64,000 bases of DNA from Saccopteryx bilineata (GCF_036850765.1 NC_089492.1:168638296-168702295); one strand, 5' to 3'; shown: positions 42,757 through 53,795, numbered from the stretch's first letter. A program made the numbers and translations. Notes: a model not told the origin generated them from the sequence alone.

Positions 42757-43185
42757 TGCCACGGACCAGCGCAGCTTCCAAATAACGGTGCGGAATTAAG
42801 GAAACACACTTTGTCAGAACAAAACCAATGGGACCGGGAGGACTCTTCAAACTGCCTGGCAGTATCTGAGTGCCTCACAGCCCCAGTTCGCTTTATTATA
42901 TGGACCTATGCAAATCAAGGACCCTGATACAAAGTTGCACATCAAAGGCTAAGACAGGAACTCTCCCAAGGCAAAAACAGGATACATTAGTGAAATTCAA
43001 AAACATCTGAAACAAACAGAGTCAGAGGAAGGGCATGTATATTGCTTCCTGCAACCCAAGGAAGGAGGTGGAGTGGGTGCAAACACTCAGCATTAAAGCC
43101 AAATATGGAGATGGAAGGGGGAGAACTTAGCCCCCTGCCAAGCCTCGAATCTATAATGGCTTTTTGCCATTACCGGTCCACAACA
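42757..43185 (-). repeat. 5' LTR of the class II provirus
   Basis: 429 bp, same limits and motifs as the 3' LTR at 35100-35528. By-eye differences sit near the U5 end, in the middle (CAGGATACATT versus CAGGGTACATT and a three-base cluster next to it) and near the U3 end; no indels. This copy would drive transcription of the provirus towards lower coordinates. Confidence 0.93.
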
Positions 43186-43191
43186 TATTAG
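43186..43191. repeat. Target-site duplication of the class II provirus, right copy
   Basis: TATTAG, identical to 35094-35099. Confidence 0.9.
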
Positions 43192-43463
43192 GACAATTCT
43201 GTGACAGGCCTCATTAACAGACCAAAGACCCCCATAAGAAAGTTCAGTGTGCTACTAAATTGAGATATGGTATGTCAGAGTTTTCCATTTCATGTGCAAT
43301 CCATGATTTACAAGGACTCCAAGCATATAACATACACATGGTGGTCAGGTATAAAAAGAAGTTAGAAATAAGATGTAGCAATAAATAAAAAAAATCTGAT
43401 CATCTGTAGAAAACTAGTTCTGTACATGCATTTTCAACCTTAATATTAAAAAAAGGCAAGAGC

Positions 43464-43830
43464 AGCCTAGCGTGCGGAGGACCCGGGTTCGATTCCCGGC
43501 CAGGGCACACAGGAGAAGCGCCCATTTGCTTCTCCACCCCTCCGCCGCGCTTTCCTCTCTGTCTCTCTCTTCCCCTCCCACAGCCAAGGCTCCATTGGAG
43601 CAAAGATGGCCCGGGCGCTGGGAATGGCTCTGTGGCCTCTGCCTCAGGCGCTGGAGTGGCTCTGGTCGCAACATGGCGACACCCAGGATGGGCAGAGCAT
43701 CGCCCCCTGGTGGGCAGAGCGTTGCCCCATGGTGGGCGTGCCGGGTGGATCCCGGTCGGGCGCATGCGGGAGTCTGTCTGACTGTCTCTCCCTGTTTCCA
43801 GCTTAAGAAAAATGAAAAAAAAAAAAAAAA
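43464..43830 (+). mobile_element. Family 1 SINE, 5'-truncated
   Basis: Starts AGCCTAGCGTGCGGAGGACC and lacks the first ~35 bases of the family, including the GGCTCAGTGGTAGAGC stretch (box A). It is still flanked by the perfect 16-bp duplication AAAAAAAGGCAAGAGC (43448-43463 and 43831-43846), so it inserted in this truncated form. Confidence 0.92.
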
Positions 43831-43849
43831 AAAAAAAGGCAAGAGCTGA

Positions 43850-45050
43850 ATGCTTAGTATTTGAAGAGCTCTAGGAATGGAGAAGCGCTTGGGCTAGACA
43901 CTGTAATATGAATGGTTACACTAAAAATGTAAAACTTGTAAACTTGGAGACATTTTGCTTAAAACAAACAAAACTCCCATGATTTGTCACCACAAGGGGG
44001 TGAATTTTCCTTCAAAAAAGCCTGCTTCACAGTCCTTGTTATCTGATATAGCTGGTCAAGACAAACTATGGGTACTCTTGGCCAGTAAATAATTTGGCAT
44101 CCCTTCAGGCTGACATTCTTTAAATATTTTTTGAACATTTTCTTAGTGAGGCAGAAAGAACACATTGTTGACCGACTTAAAAAAAAACTGTATACCTCTT
44201 CCTTTATGTTCAAAATAAAAGATTTATTGTATTTTCTCTCACAAAAAAAATGTATTGGATAATTAAGCAGATAATTTTATTCAGGCTATTGCAAGAGGGA
44301 GAAGGTTTGTTAATGAAGAACACCTCACTGTAAAGGCAGGGCCATGGCATCACGAGAAAGAGTGGACAGCAAGTTTTGTCCAAGTCAAAGGGAGACAGGT
44401 GGTACTTTGTAATTAAAGTTAGCTAGCTCCCTGAAAACAGAAGGATGGGTGTGGGGGACTTCTTAACTGTCATTGTTTCCCAGAAGCACAGGGGTTAGGT
44501 CAATATTATCATGCCCTAAAGGGCAATATTTGAATTTTTTACAAATTGTCTTTCATGTTACCAGTTTTTTCTGTTACTTATTATTGGATAGCATAAGTTG
44601 TTTACACTGAGTTCAGCTCTAATGATCTTTTCCACATGCTCCTTCTTCTGATTTACATTTCCCTACTGTTCTGTAGTTCACATTCTTGGGTTTTCATTTG
44701 CTGTTTTCCAAATCTGGCAATCTTGGCAAAATATTAAAGCATTTGCAATTTAGATGATAAAATAAATCACTTGCTCCAGTTCTCGGCACTAATTTAGGCA
44801 TTCTTTGTCTGGCATTATCTTGGAATAACTTTCAGCTGGTTAGTCTCTGGTTCAGGGCTGGATCTGTGTTTCCATAGGCAGGTATCTAGACACATGTGCA
44901 TATGAACATATATTGGTGATGCTGATGAATGATGCCCTGGTTAATCTTTGTTTTGTATTCCTCCCCCTTAATGATATTTTACATGTTGCCAATTATGTGA
45001 AGAGTCCTGTGTGGCAGCTGGCATTAATGGGCACCCTACTTCCCACTTAC
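43850..45050. other. Intergenic sequence, nothing firmly recognised
   Basis: AT-rich. No SINE or coding match; an old LTR or MER-type repeat may be hidden in 44,230-44,560 but I cannot name it. Confidence 0.35.
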
Positions 45051-45054
45051 TCTA

Positions 45055-46006
45055 ATTATTTTTAAAATTATTATTGAGATATAATTTATGTACCATAAAA
45101 TTCGCCCTTTTAAAGTGTATAATTCAATGGTTTTAAGTATATTTTCAAGGTTGTATAACTACCACTACCATCTAATTCCAGAACATTTTTATCACCTCAA
45201 AAGGAGAGCTATGTCCATTAGAAGTCAGTTACTCCCCATTTCCCAGCAACCATTAATTTACTTTCTATTTCTGTAGATTTGTTTATTCTAGACATTTCAT
45301 GTAAATGGAATCATACAATAGATAGCTTCCTTTTGGGTGTGTCTGCCTTCTTTCACTTAGGAAAATGTTTTCAATGTTTATCCACGTTGTAGCACGTATC
45401 AGTACTTCTTTATTTTAAGGGGTTAATCTTTTTTAAAAAATGTTTATTTATTGTTTAACAAGAGAGGAAGGGAGGAAGAGAGAGAGAGAGAGACAAAGAG
45501 ACAGTGAGAGACAGAGAAGAACATTGATCTGTTCCTGTATGTACCCTGACCAGGGATTGAACCAACAACCTCAGAGTTTCGGGATGCTGCTCTAACCAAC
45601 CAAGATATTCAGCCATGGCATTAGTACTTCTATTTATTGCTAAATACCATATCATTGTATGGATATACCACATTTTTATTCATTCATCAGTTGATGGATA
45701 TTAGGGTTGTTTCCACTTTATAGCTGTTACAAATATTTCTATACATGATTTTGAGCAGACATATGTTTTAATTTCTCTTGGAATGAATTTGTACACCTAG
45801 GAGTAGAACTGCTGAGTCATAAGGTTGTTCTGTGTTAAGCTTTTTGAGGAACTGCCAAACTGTTTCCCAAAGCAGCTGCACCATCCGTTCACATTCCCAA
45901 TAGCAATGTATGATGGTTACACTTTCTCCACATCCTTGCTGACACTTGTTATTGTCCATCATTTTTAGGATGGCCACCCTAGTGGGTGTGAAGTAGTATC
46001 TCATTG
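45055..46006 (-). mobile_element. Old L1, left piece (3' UTR and ORF2 end)
   Basis: TTATTATTGAGATATAATTT with ATTCAATGGTTTTAAGTATA, then TTGATGGATATTAGGGTTGT and TTGAGGAACTGCCAAACTGT, are antisense L1. It is interrupted by a SINE (45420-45622) and by an LTR at 46007, and resumes at 47513. Confidence 0.78.
45420..45622 (-). mobile_element. Family 4 SINE inserted in the old L1
   Basis: Reverse copy: TTTATTTATTGTTTAACAAG tail side, GA run, then GACCAGGGATTGAACCAACA and CTCTAACCAACCAAGATATT head. L1 sequence AGTACTTCT flanks it. Confidence 0.75.
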
Positions 46007-46702
46007 TGTTATAAAGAACAACAATCCAGGTTCTGAAAAGCACTGTACTTCATTTCATCAAGTTCATGTAGAGATACCCAGTCCAGATGAATTTGGAAAA
46101 GTTTTATTACAGGAGGAAATTTATTAAATATGCTGACTGCATATATCCTACATGGGGCAGCAGTCCTAAATCATGTGTTCGATTAATAGTCTAGGGGCTG
46201 GTTATATACCCTTAATTATACATGGGTGGGGAAAAAGCCTGACATCACGGCATAGGCTTATAACCTTTGTTTTCACCTATACAGGTTTGGGAAAAGGATG
46301 AAGGGGGGGATGGGACACAATTCATTAGCAAGTTTATAACATTTGTCTATAGGATTCATAAAAAAACGTTTCTACACATTAAAACTTACAAGGTAACATA
46401 ATAGTAAAAATGTCACTCTACATATTAAAAGATATTCCTATATTTTCTAGTGTTCACCTGCCATTCCTTCAGAGATATATATACATTAACTACATGCTTT
46501 CAGGAGGGGAGGGGTAGTTTCCATGGGAACAAATGCATATAAATGGCCCATCAATATAAGAAAAGGTTTAATTTAATCTTTTCTCTTCCTGCACCTGGCT
46601 GGCTATTCACTCACTTCCTCACAGGTGTGGGGGAGGTCAAAGAATCCAACTCTCCTTCCCCTCTGCATTTACAATACAATGCTGTCGGCCATCCTGGTTT
46701 TT

Positions 46703-47024
46703 TTTTCCAGAGACAGAGAGAGAGTCAGAGACAGGGACAGATAGGAACAGACAGACAGAAATGGACAGAGATAAGAAGCATCAATCATCAGTTTTTCGCT
46801 GTGACACCTTAGCTGTTCATTGATTGCTTTCTCATATGTGCCTTAACTGTGGGCCTTCAGCAGATCGAGTAACCCCTTGCTCGAGCCAGCGACCTTGGGT
46901 CCAAGCTGGTGAGGTTTGCTCAAACCAGATGAGCCCATGTTCAACCTGGTGACCTTGGGGTCTTGAACCTGGGTCCTCTGCATCCCAGTCCAGCGCTCTA
47001 CCCACTGCACCACCGCCTGGTCAG
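46703..47024 (-). mobile_element. Family 2 SINE, first of a side-by-side pair
   Basis: Reverse copy inside the LTR. Left flank GGCCATCCTGGTTTTT (46687-46702); at its right edge ACCATCCTATTTTTG is a third version of the same target sequence. Confidence 0.88.
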
Positions 47025-47039
47025 ACCATCCTATTTTTG

Positions 47040-47367
47040 TTTGTTTTTTTTACAGAGACAGAGAGTCAGAGAGAGAGATAGATAGGGACAGACAGATAGG
47101 AACGGAGAGAGATGAGAAGCATCAATCATCAGTTTTTTGTTGCGACACCTTAGTTATTCATTGATTGCTTTCTCATATGTGCCTTGACCGCGGACCTTCA
47201 GCAGACCGAGTAACTGCTTGCTCGAGCCAGCGACCTTGAATCCCAGCTGGTGAGCCTTGCTCAAACCAGGTGAGCCCACACTCAAGCTGGCGACCTCGGG
47301 GTCTCGAATCTGGATCTTCTGCATCCCAGTCCGATGCTCTATCTACTACGCCACCACCCGGTCAGGT
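47040..47367 (-). mobile_element. Family 2 SINE, second of a side-by-side pair
   Basis: Reverse copy starting after ACCATCCTATTTTTG and followed by GGCCATCCTGGTTTTG. Together with the first copy this gives SINE - target - SINE - target. Confidence 0.88.
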
Positions 47368-47512
47368 AGGCCATCCTGGTTTTGATACTAATCACACAAG
47401 TACAAAGATCATTTTCAAAATCTCTCTGCACGCCTAGCCCAAATTAATAAAATGTTCTTTAAGCTTTCTAAAATATTAATATTAATTCTGTAACTTTTAA
47501 TATCTTACAACA

Positions 47513-47640
47513 ATTGTGGCTTTGATTTTCATTTCCTTAATAACAAATGCCTTGATCATCCTTTCCTTTGCTTATTGGCCATTTGTATATCTTCTTTGGA
47601 GAAAGATGTTTCTCATTTCTTTTACTTATTTTTATTTATT
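47513..47640 (-). mobile_element. Old L1, right piece
   Basis: ATTGTGGCTTTGATTTTCAT and GGCCATTTGTATATCTTCTT continue the L1 interrupted at 46006. Confidence 0.75.
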
Positions 47641-47644
47641 TATT

Positions 47645-47724
47645 TTAACCCTTTGAGTAGTGAGTTTTTTGTTAACCCTTTGAGTGAGGATGTACGTGAA
47701 CGTTCATACTACTCAAAGGGTTAA
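47645..47724. mobile_element. piggyBac-type MITE, 80 bp with internal TTAA
   Basis: Bounded by TTAA (47645-47648 and 47721-47724) with ends CCCTTTGAGTAGTGAG and, reversed, CCCTTTGAGTAGTATG. A further TTAACCCTTTGAGTGAGG starts at 47672, so a 53-bp unit with its own pair of ends is contained in it. The ends equal the right end of the piggyBac element at 20784-21842. Confidence 0.8.
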
Positions 47725-47800
47725 AGATTTTATTTATTGATTTTACAGAGACGAGACAGGAGAGGGAGTGAGCAGAATCAACTCATCATTGTGCGGTTTT
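47725..47800 (-). mobile_element. Family 3 SINE, partial
   Basis: AAAGATTTTATTTATTGATT followed by a GA-rich part and AGAATCAACTCATCATTGTG is the tail half of this family in reverse. The head is missing. The piggyBac MITE sits at its A-rich edge. Confidence 0.6.
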
Positions 47801-48452
47801 TTTGAAATAGTACACATCTGAATGGTCAGGAAAAAATTGGCAATGTCTTAGGAAATCTTAGTAGCCTAACACAATGGAAGGCTATTTATATTCACATCAG
47901 AGTGCAGCAGCATAAGTCTGGGAGCCTTCCTCCCTCCTATGGCTACACCATCTAGAATATGTGGCTTCCAAAATAACCAGGGGGTTATTTTGCTTTCTCA
48001 TATGTGCCTTCTATTTCCAAAAGAAAATGGAGGAAAATGGGTGGCAGATTTGTATGGGTTGGACCTAGACAACACCCCATGCTGCCTTGACCAGAATAGT
48101 CTAATCTGATGCAACATGGCCTCACTGTGCACTTAGGAGAAAAAGGTTTGGTGACACACTGAGTGGTACTGGACACACCTGCTTTTGGAAATTGCCTACA
48201 GGGTTACATGTCTTCAGAACAGGCATCCATGTTGACTGACAGCATGTGAAGAAGCCTTGGAGAACACTGTGGCCTTCGCTCTTGGACCAGCTCCCAATGG
48301 TGAGGCTCCGTCTTACCTCAGATCCCAGCCCTCTTTATGTAGCTGGGGAGGGCCTACATTGATACTGTCATCAATTATGTGTACTTCTACAAAAAAACAG
48401 AGGAACACTGGGAAGAGGACATGCCAAAAATATTTCACATTTTTATTTCAAC
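47801..48452. other. Intergenic sequence, nothing firmly recognised
   Basis: No repeat or gene identified. The frame around 48190-48440 has some protein-like look (LPTGYMSSEQ in one frame) but stops and lack of a known match leave it unassigned. Confidence 0.35.
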
Positions 48453-48466
48453 AGAGATAAAATCTG

Positions 48467-48629
48467 CCTGACCTGTGGTGACACAGTGAATAAATGTGGA
48501 TCTGGAATGCTGATGTTGCTGGTTCAAAACCTTGGGCTTGCCTGGTGAAGGCACATATGGGAGTTGATGCTTCTTGCTCCTCTCCCTTTTCTCTCTCCTC
48601 TCTATAAAATGAATAAATTAAAAAAAGAG
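48467..48629 (+). mobile_element. Family 3 SINE
   Basis: Head CCTGACCTGTGGTGACACAG, A-rich tail, and the 14-bp duplication AGAGATAAAATCTG at 48453-48466 and 48630-48643. Confidence 0.93.
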
Positions 48630-48765
48630 AGAGATAAAATCTGATAGAAGCAATTGAGTTGGGAACTTTAGATTGCTCCACTGGAAATCAGGTCAGTGGG
48701 TAAAAATGTGAGAATATGACCATACACAAACAGACATGATAAAATCCTTAAAAATTGACACAGCT

Positions 48766-49110
48766 ACCTGACCAGGTGGTGGAGCAGTGGATAGAGCATC
48801 GAACTGGGATGTGGAGGACCCAGTTTCGAGACCCCGAGGTCGCCAGCTTGAGTGCAGGCTCATCTGGTTTGAGCAAAAGCTCACCAGCTTGGACCCAAGG
48901 TTGCTGGCTTGAGCAAGGGGTTACTCAGTCTGCTGAAGGCCCGCGGTCAAGGCACATATGAGAAAGCAATCAATGAACAACTAAGGTGTCGCAATGTGCA
49001 ACAAAAACCTAATGATTGATGCTTCTCATCTCTTCCTTCCTGTCTGTCCCTGTCTGTCACTCTCTCTGACTCTCTCTCTGTCTCCGTAAATAAACAAACA
49101 AACAAACAAC
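48766..49110 (+). mobile_element. Family 2 SINE
   Basis: Full-length near-consensus copy with a (AAAC)n tail and the duplication TGACACAGCT (48756-48765 and 49111-49120). Confidence 0.93.
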
Positions 49111-49160
49111 TGACACAGCTGATGAATTAGCATGGCCAACATATAGCCGGTATTATTTAG

Positions 49161-49913
49161 CAGGCATTGCCAACATACGGCCCGCGGGCTGGATCCAGCC
49201 CATGTAATGAGTTTATGCAGCCCACGATTAAATTTTTAATATTCTCTGCTACTTTAAAATCTCAGCTTCTCAGAAGTGGAAGCATCTTTGATTATTGGAA
49301 ATCGAGATATTTATTTAAGAAGATAGTGATATGAGGAAAAGAATTCTGCGTGTGACTAATCTAAGGTTAACTTCTTTACAACTTTTGTACTCGTCTGTAC
49401 TCAATATGAACTGTTTGATGTTTAGCGGCGATGTGAAACCCACATTCTTTTAGGCAGAGTTTGCCAGTGCGCACCCAAGGTCAAACAATTCGTTATTTTT
49501 GTGGTCAAGTATGCTGAATCAAGTAGCACTGTAGCATAGACAATAGCTGCAGTTGATAACTGAAAATATGTCCAGGCTGTTTGTTAAACAAAATAATTGT
49601 TTTATTTGCGATATGACCCCTTCAAGCTCATTCTATTAATTAAATATTGTTTCAATTGATTGCAATACAGTTTGGATATTTATACGGCGTTTAATTATAT
49701 TTTTATTAAAAAATATTTTTATTAAAATAATATTGTATATTAAAATTTTTTCACTCTTACATTTATTCATAAACAAATTACATAATAAAGTTTTGTTTAC
49801 TTAAACGAATCATTTTTGTATTTAACATTTTTTAATTTTAATATTTCATCCAGCCTGTGAAAAAAATTTTCTTTCTAATCTGGCCCAGGGGCAAAAACTG
49901 TTGGCCACGCCTG
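49161..49913. mobile_element. hAT-type nonautonomous DNA transposon
   Basis: 753 bp with imperfect inverted ends: left CAGGCATTGCCAACATACGG, right (reversed) CAGGCGTGGCCAACAGTTTT. ATTTAG is repeated at the two junctions; hAT duplications are 8 bp, and the outer two bases differ here. The interior is AT-rich with no transposase frame. Confidence 0.75.
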
Positions 49914-49919
49914 ATTTAG

Positions 49920-50870
49920 AGTCTGGACATATAATACAATGAGGAGAGAAAGCCAAAAGTAATACCAGTGGTAAATGCTTGATCTTTTCCCAGAAAGAAA
50001 ATTAAGTCTTGGTGTGGTTAGTGCATCTGGACCTAAATAGTCTGAAAGACACATTAATATTTTACACAAAAAAATCAATAACTCCCTACTGAGTGCATAT
50101 TATGCTGTTATGCTTCCCTAAAGTGTATTTAAAGACTTTTCTATATCAAGTGGTGTTGCAAAGAAGAATGAGAGCTGCTGGGTATGTAGTAAGTGAGCAG
50201 AAAGTAAGGGATAGGTAGTAAAAAGTTTAGAAAACGTGCTGTGTGTGTATGCCTGGGATATGAGGTGATTGGGAGGGTCTCCTGGGTGAGAAGCAGGCCT
50301 GATGTAGCCCATCTGAGGTGGGTCACCTGCCCAGTGCTTTGGACTGTTGCCCAGACTAGTCTAGGTTCTATCTGACAGAGGTGGCTATGGAGGAAGAAGC
50401 CCCAGGCAGAGTTGGCTCTCAGCACCTAGATAGGAGGCAAAGCTTGCTGTGGATGTAGTAACAGACATAGAGTACCCACTTTGGAGCTAAAACTTGTCTC
50501 TTCCACTTCGTGCTGGGCTGCAGTGGCTGCACTTTGAGTTGCTGTCAGAAACTGTAATGGTAATGGAATTTAACATTTGATCTGCTTAAGAGTCTGGGCC
50601 TTAGGCCTTAACTGGTGACATCTAAAGAGTTTCGAATGCCATCTAGTGGTAACGATTTGTACAACCTTTGGGAGGAGCCTCTCAGACAGCCTTGGAAATA
50701 CACAGAAGCTATAAAAAAAAAATACATCTGGTCTTCACCCTCAGAAATTCTGACTAAATTGGGTGTGGCCTGAACATTAGGAGTCTTTAAAAAGCTCCTC
50801 AACTGATTCTAATGCAAAGCCAAGATTGAAAACCACCATCCTAAATGAATGAGAAAAGCATTTAACTTCT
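49920..50870. other. Intergenic sequence, nothing recognised
   Basis: No gene or repeat family recognised. Confidence 0.4.
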
Positions 50871-50884
50871 AAAGTGCTTCTAAA

Positions 50885-51205
50885 CCTGACCAGGCAGTGG
50901 CATGGCACAGTGGCTACATCGTTGGACTGGGACACAGAGTACCCAGGTTGGAAACCCCGAGGTCACCAGCTTGAGCATGGGCTCATCTGGCTTGGGCAAG
51001 GCTCACCAGCTTGAGACCAAGGTTGCTGGCTTGAGCAAGGGGTCACTCTGTCTGCTGTAGTCCCCCACCCAGTCAAGGCACATGTGAGAAAGCAATCAAT
51101 GAACAACTAAGGTACCACAATGAAGAATTGATACTTCTCATCTCTTTCCCTTCCTGTTTGTCTGTCCCTATCTGTTCCTCTCTGTCTCTGTCAAAATAAA
51201 TAAAT
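50885..51205 (+). mobile_element. Family 2 SINE
   Basis: Head CCTGACCAGGCAGTGGCATG and an AAAT-type tail; duplication AAAGTGCTTCTAAA at 50871-50884 and 51206-51219. Confidence 0.93.
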
Positions 51206-51234
51206 AAAGTGCTTCTAAAATGACAAGTCATTTA

Positions 51235-51310
51235 TTTTACTTCATTCATTCAGGAAATATTTATTGAGCACATACTACATGCCAGGCATTCTCCTATATC
51301 CTAAAAGAAT
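51235..51310. repeat. Short ancient repeat fragment (L2/MIR type)
   Basis: CAGGAAATATTTATTGAGCA followed by CATACTACATGCCAGGCATT is a phrase common to old mammalian repeats; too short to assign. Confidence 0.45.
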
Positions 51311-51774
51311 GAAGTATGTAAGCACCCAAGATCCTTACATCCCTATGAAATATATATTCTAGTAAAAAAAGAAAGACATGAATCAATAAATAAAAAATCA
51401 AGAACACTATCAGGCAATGATTACTACTCTGCAGACTATTAAAAGAGGTGTGGTGGCTACATTCTGCAAGATCAAAGAGATCTCTGGGAGAAGCTTAGGA
51501 TTAAAAGACAGGAAGGAACTGGTTTTTCTGATGGCAGAAACAGCACCTGAAAAGATCCTTGTGGTTGGAATGAGTCTGCCCTGTCTACAGAAAGAGCAAA
51601 GTGAAAGAGCATGGAGAGAGAGGGTCAAATGCATAGATCAAAGCATATGATTTTGTAAACTAGAGAAAGGAGTTGGGATTTTATTCCAGCCTCACTGAGA
51701 AGCCACTGGGCTTTTAAGCAATGTAGTAAATTATCTAGGAACATACTTTCACATATCTTAAAATTGAGGGGTTT

Positions 51775-52440
51775 TTTTTCATATTTCTCTCAAGGGAAAT
51801 AAGTTTGTAAATATGATATATGTTTGCTCGTTTATAGTTTGCATTGGGTGTGGGGGACAGGCTGTAAGCAGGTAGGATCCTTATAGCCTAAGGCTTAGTT
51901 TTAAAACTAAGCTTTTCCCCACACCCTTGACTGTTGCATGGTGGGGAGTGGTGCACTCTCATGAGGAATCCCATTATGCCTCAGATAAGTGGCTTTGTAT
52001 CAGAGACTTCCTTGTTTGTATATTGGATTAAAGGGTTTGATTTCTATACTATAAAATGGGGTGGAGGAGCCCATGCTGGAGGACAGCAGAGAAAGGCCAC
52101 GTGGAGGAGAGGAGAAGCAGCCAAAATGGCTGAGTGCTGAAGGAGAAGCCAGTTTGTGCAGGGAGAAGGAGATGGGGAACAGAGGTGAATAAAGCTGGTG
52201 AGGTAGACACCTTTGATTCTAGGAAACTTGGATAAGTCAGTGGCTTTGGGAGCCCTGAATGGAAAGGGAAGTGTTTTCCCACTGTGTGTATTTTTTGCTC
52301 GCCAGGTGCAAGCTAGGATTAAAGCTAATGGCCACCAGTTCTTGGCTCCGTTGTTTTATTACCGTCTGTCCGAATCAAACCTGAACCTGCATGGGCCAAG
52401 CGGCTGTGATGGTGGTGAAGATTGTTTCTATAAATAGCAG
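51775..52440 (+). repeat. LTR-like element related to the 12813 solo LTR
   Basis: Shares AAATAAGTTTGTAAATATG near the start and AGTTCTTGGCTCCGTTGTTT with CTGAACCTGCATGGGCCA at the end with the LTR at 12813-13372; the central U3 is different. TATA-like ACTATAAAATGGGG at about 52048 is visible. Ends and target duplication are not resolved. Confidence 0.65.
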
Positions 52441-52654
52441 TTAATTGTATGTTAATTACTTATTAAAACTGAGTATTCTGTCTGTTAAATTTCATCATAA
52501 AGAAGCATTTGCAGGTCAGAGGTCTCCAACACCACTCTCAGGCTCAATGATTTGCTAGAAGGACTGACTCATAGACCTCAGAAAGGTTGTTAAACACATA
52601 GTTATGAATTCTTTTTTAATATATGATTTTTTAAAAAGATTTTTTTTATTTTAT

Positions 52655-52815
52655 GTCCTGTGGTGGCACAGCAGCTAGAACATCAACCTGGAATGCTGGG
52701 GTCCCCGAACAAAACCCTGGGTTTGTCCAGTCAAGGTACATACAACAAGCAAACAATGAACAACTAAAGTGAGGCAACTATGATTGCTACTTCTCACTCC
52801 CCCTTCCTCTTCTGT
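52655..52815 (+). mobile_element. Family 3 SINE, left part (outermost layer of the nest)
   Basis: TCCTGTGGTGGCACAGCAGC through CTTCCTCTTCTGT. Its tail is missing here and is found at 62319, after a 9.5-kb insertion. Confidence 0.75.
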
Positions 52816-53132
52816 TGTGATAAGTAGCCAAAGAACTATAAAATTTAGTATTGGCAATGCCATTTTAAAGAGGAAAGGTCAGGTATCTTGCCCCCTCCTT
52901 TCTGTGGAGAATGGAGGGAGAAGAATGCAGGAGCTTCCTGGCTTGCAAAAACAACTGGGTCAGATAAGTCATAATTTAACTATAGAGCAAGGAAGATAGA
53001 ATTTATCTAAGAATCCTTTCACTTCTCTTAAGAGCCTTTAGAAAAGAATGTTTATGTACCTTAATTAAGAATACCTACACTCTGATTCACCCTCCCCTCA
53101 TGGAGTCCTGAGAGTGACGTGTACCTCTAGAC
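52816..53132 (+). repeat. LTR, left part (second layer)
   Basis: Starts TGTGATAAGTAGCC right after CTGT (52812-52815). Interrupted at 53132 by a hAT element. The remainder is at 61745-62314. Confidence 0.8.
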
Positions 53133-53370
53133 CAAGGGTCGGGAATCTTTTTGGCTGAGAAAGCCATGAACGCCACATATTTTAAAATGTAATTCCGTGA
53201 GACCCATACAACAACCCATGTACCTTACGCATTATCCAATAAAAATTTGGTGTTGTCCCGGAGGACAGCTGTGATTGGTTCCAGCCACCCACAACCATGA
53301 ACATGAGCAGTAGAAATTGAATGGATTGTAATACACGAGAATGTTTTATATTTTTAACGTTATTTTTTTT

Positions 53371-53743
53371 CTTTTTTGGGGGGGTATTTTTCTGAAGTTG
53401 GAAATGGGGAGGCAGTCAGACAGACTCCCACATACGCCTGACCAGGATCCACCCGGCATGCCCACCAGGGGGTGATGCTCTGCCCATCTGGGGCATCGCT
53501 CTGCTGCAACCAGAGCCATTCTAGTGCCTGAGGCAAAGGCCACAGAGCCATCCTCAGCGCCTGGGCCAACTTTGTTCCAATGGAGCCTTGGCTGTGGGAG
53601 GGAAAGAGAGAGACAGAGAGGAAGGAGAAGGGGAAGGGTGGAGAAGCAGATGGGCGCTTCTCCTGTGTGCCCTGGCCAGGAATCAAACCCAGGACTCCTG
53701 CATGCCAGGCTGACGCTCTACAACTGACACAACCAGCCAGGGC
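53371..53743 (-). mobile_element. Family 1 SINE inserted in the hAT element
   Basis: Reverse copy, flanked by T-rich TTATTTTTTTT on both sides. Confidence 0.88.
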
Positions 53744-53795
53744 CTATTATTTTTTTTTTTATTAAAGATTTGTCTGTGAGCCAGATGCAGCCATC

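Larger units (their letters stand above)
35100..43185 (-). mobile_element. Endogenous betaretrovirus-like (class II ERV) provirus
   Basis: An 8.1-kb provirus on the minus strand, with two 429-bp LTRs in the same orientation and a perfect 6-bp target duplication. Order in its own sense: 5' LTR (43185-42757), Lys-type primer site, gag (open), dUTPase-protease (open, -1 frame), pol (-1 frame, one stop), an env-less 2.3-kb segment, polypurine tract, 3' LTR (35528-35100). Class II is shown by the dUTPase fused ahead of the protease, two -1 frameshifts, two zinc-knuckle regions, YMDD and the 6-bp duplication. The LTRs differ at about 7 of 429 positions, so it is a fairly recent germline insertion. 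Loss of matrix and env suggests an element adapted to spread inside cells or mobilised in trans; that is inference. Confidence 0.95.
46007..47512. repeat. Solo LTR inserted in the old L1
   Basis: Starts TGTTATAAAG and ends TTACAACA, flanked by the 4-bp repeat ATTG (46003-46006 and 47513-47516), with L1 sequence continuous when the insert is removed. About 830 bp without the two SINEs inside. A 4-bp duplication fits class I (gammaretrovirus-like) integrases. Orientation is not certain; AATAAA on the minus strand (plus-strand TTTATTAAATATGC near 46110) suggests minus. Confidence 0.7.

Noticed and set aside
47801..48452. Possible processed pseudogene around 48,190-48,440
   Set aside because: Some protein-like phrases but no family recognised, no poly(A) tail and no target duplication found.
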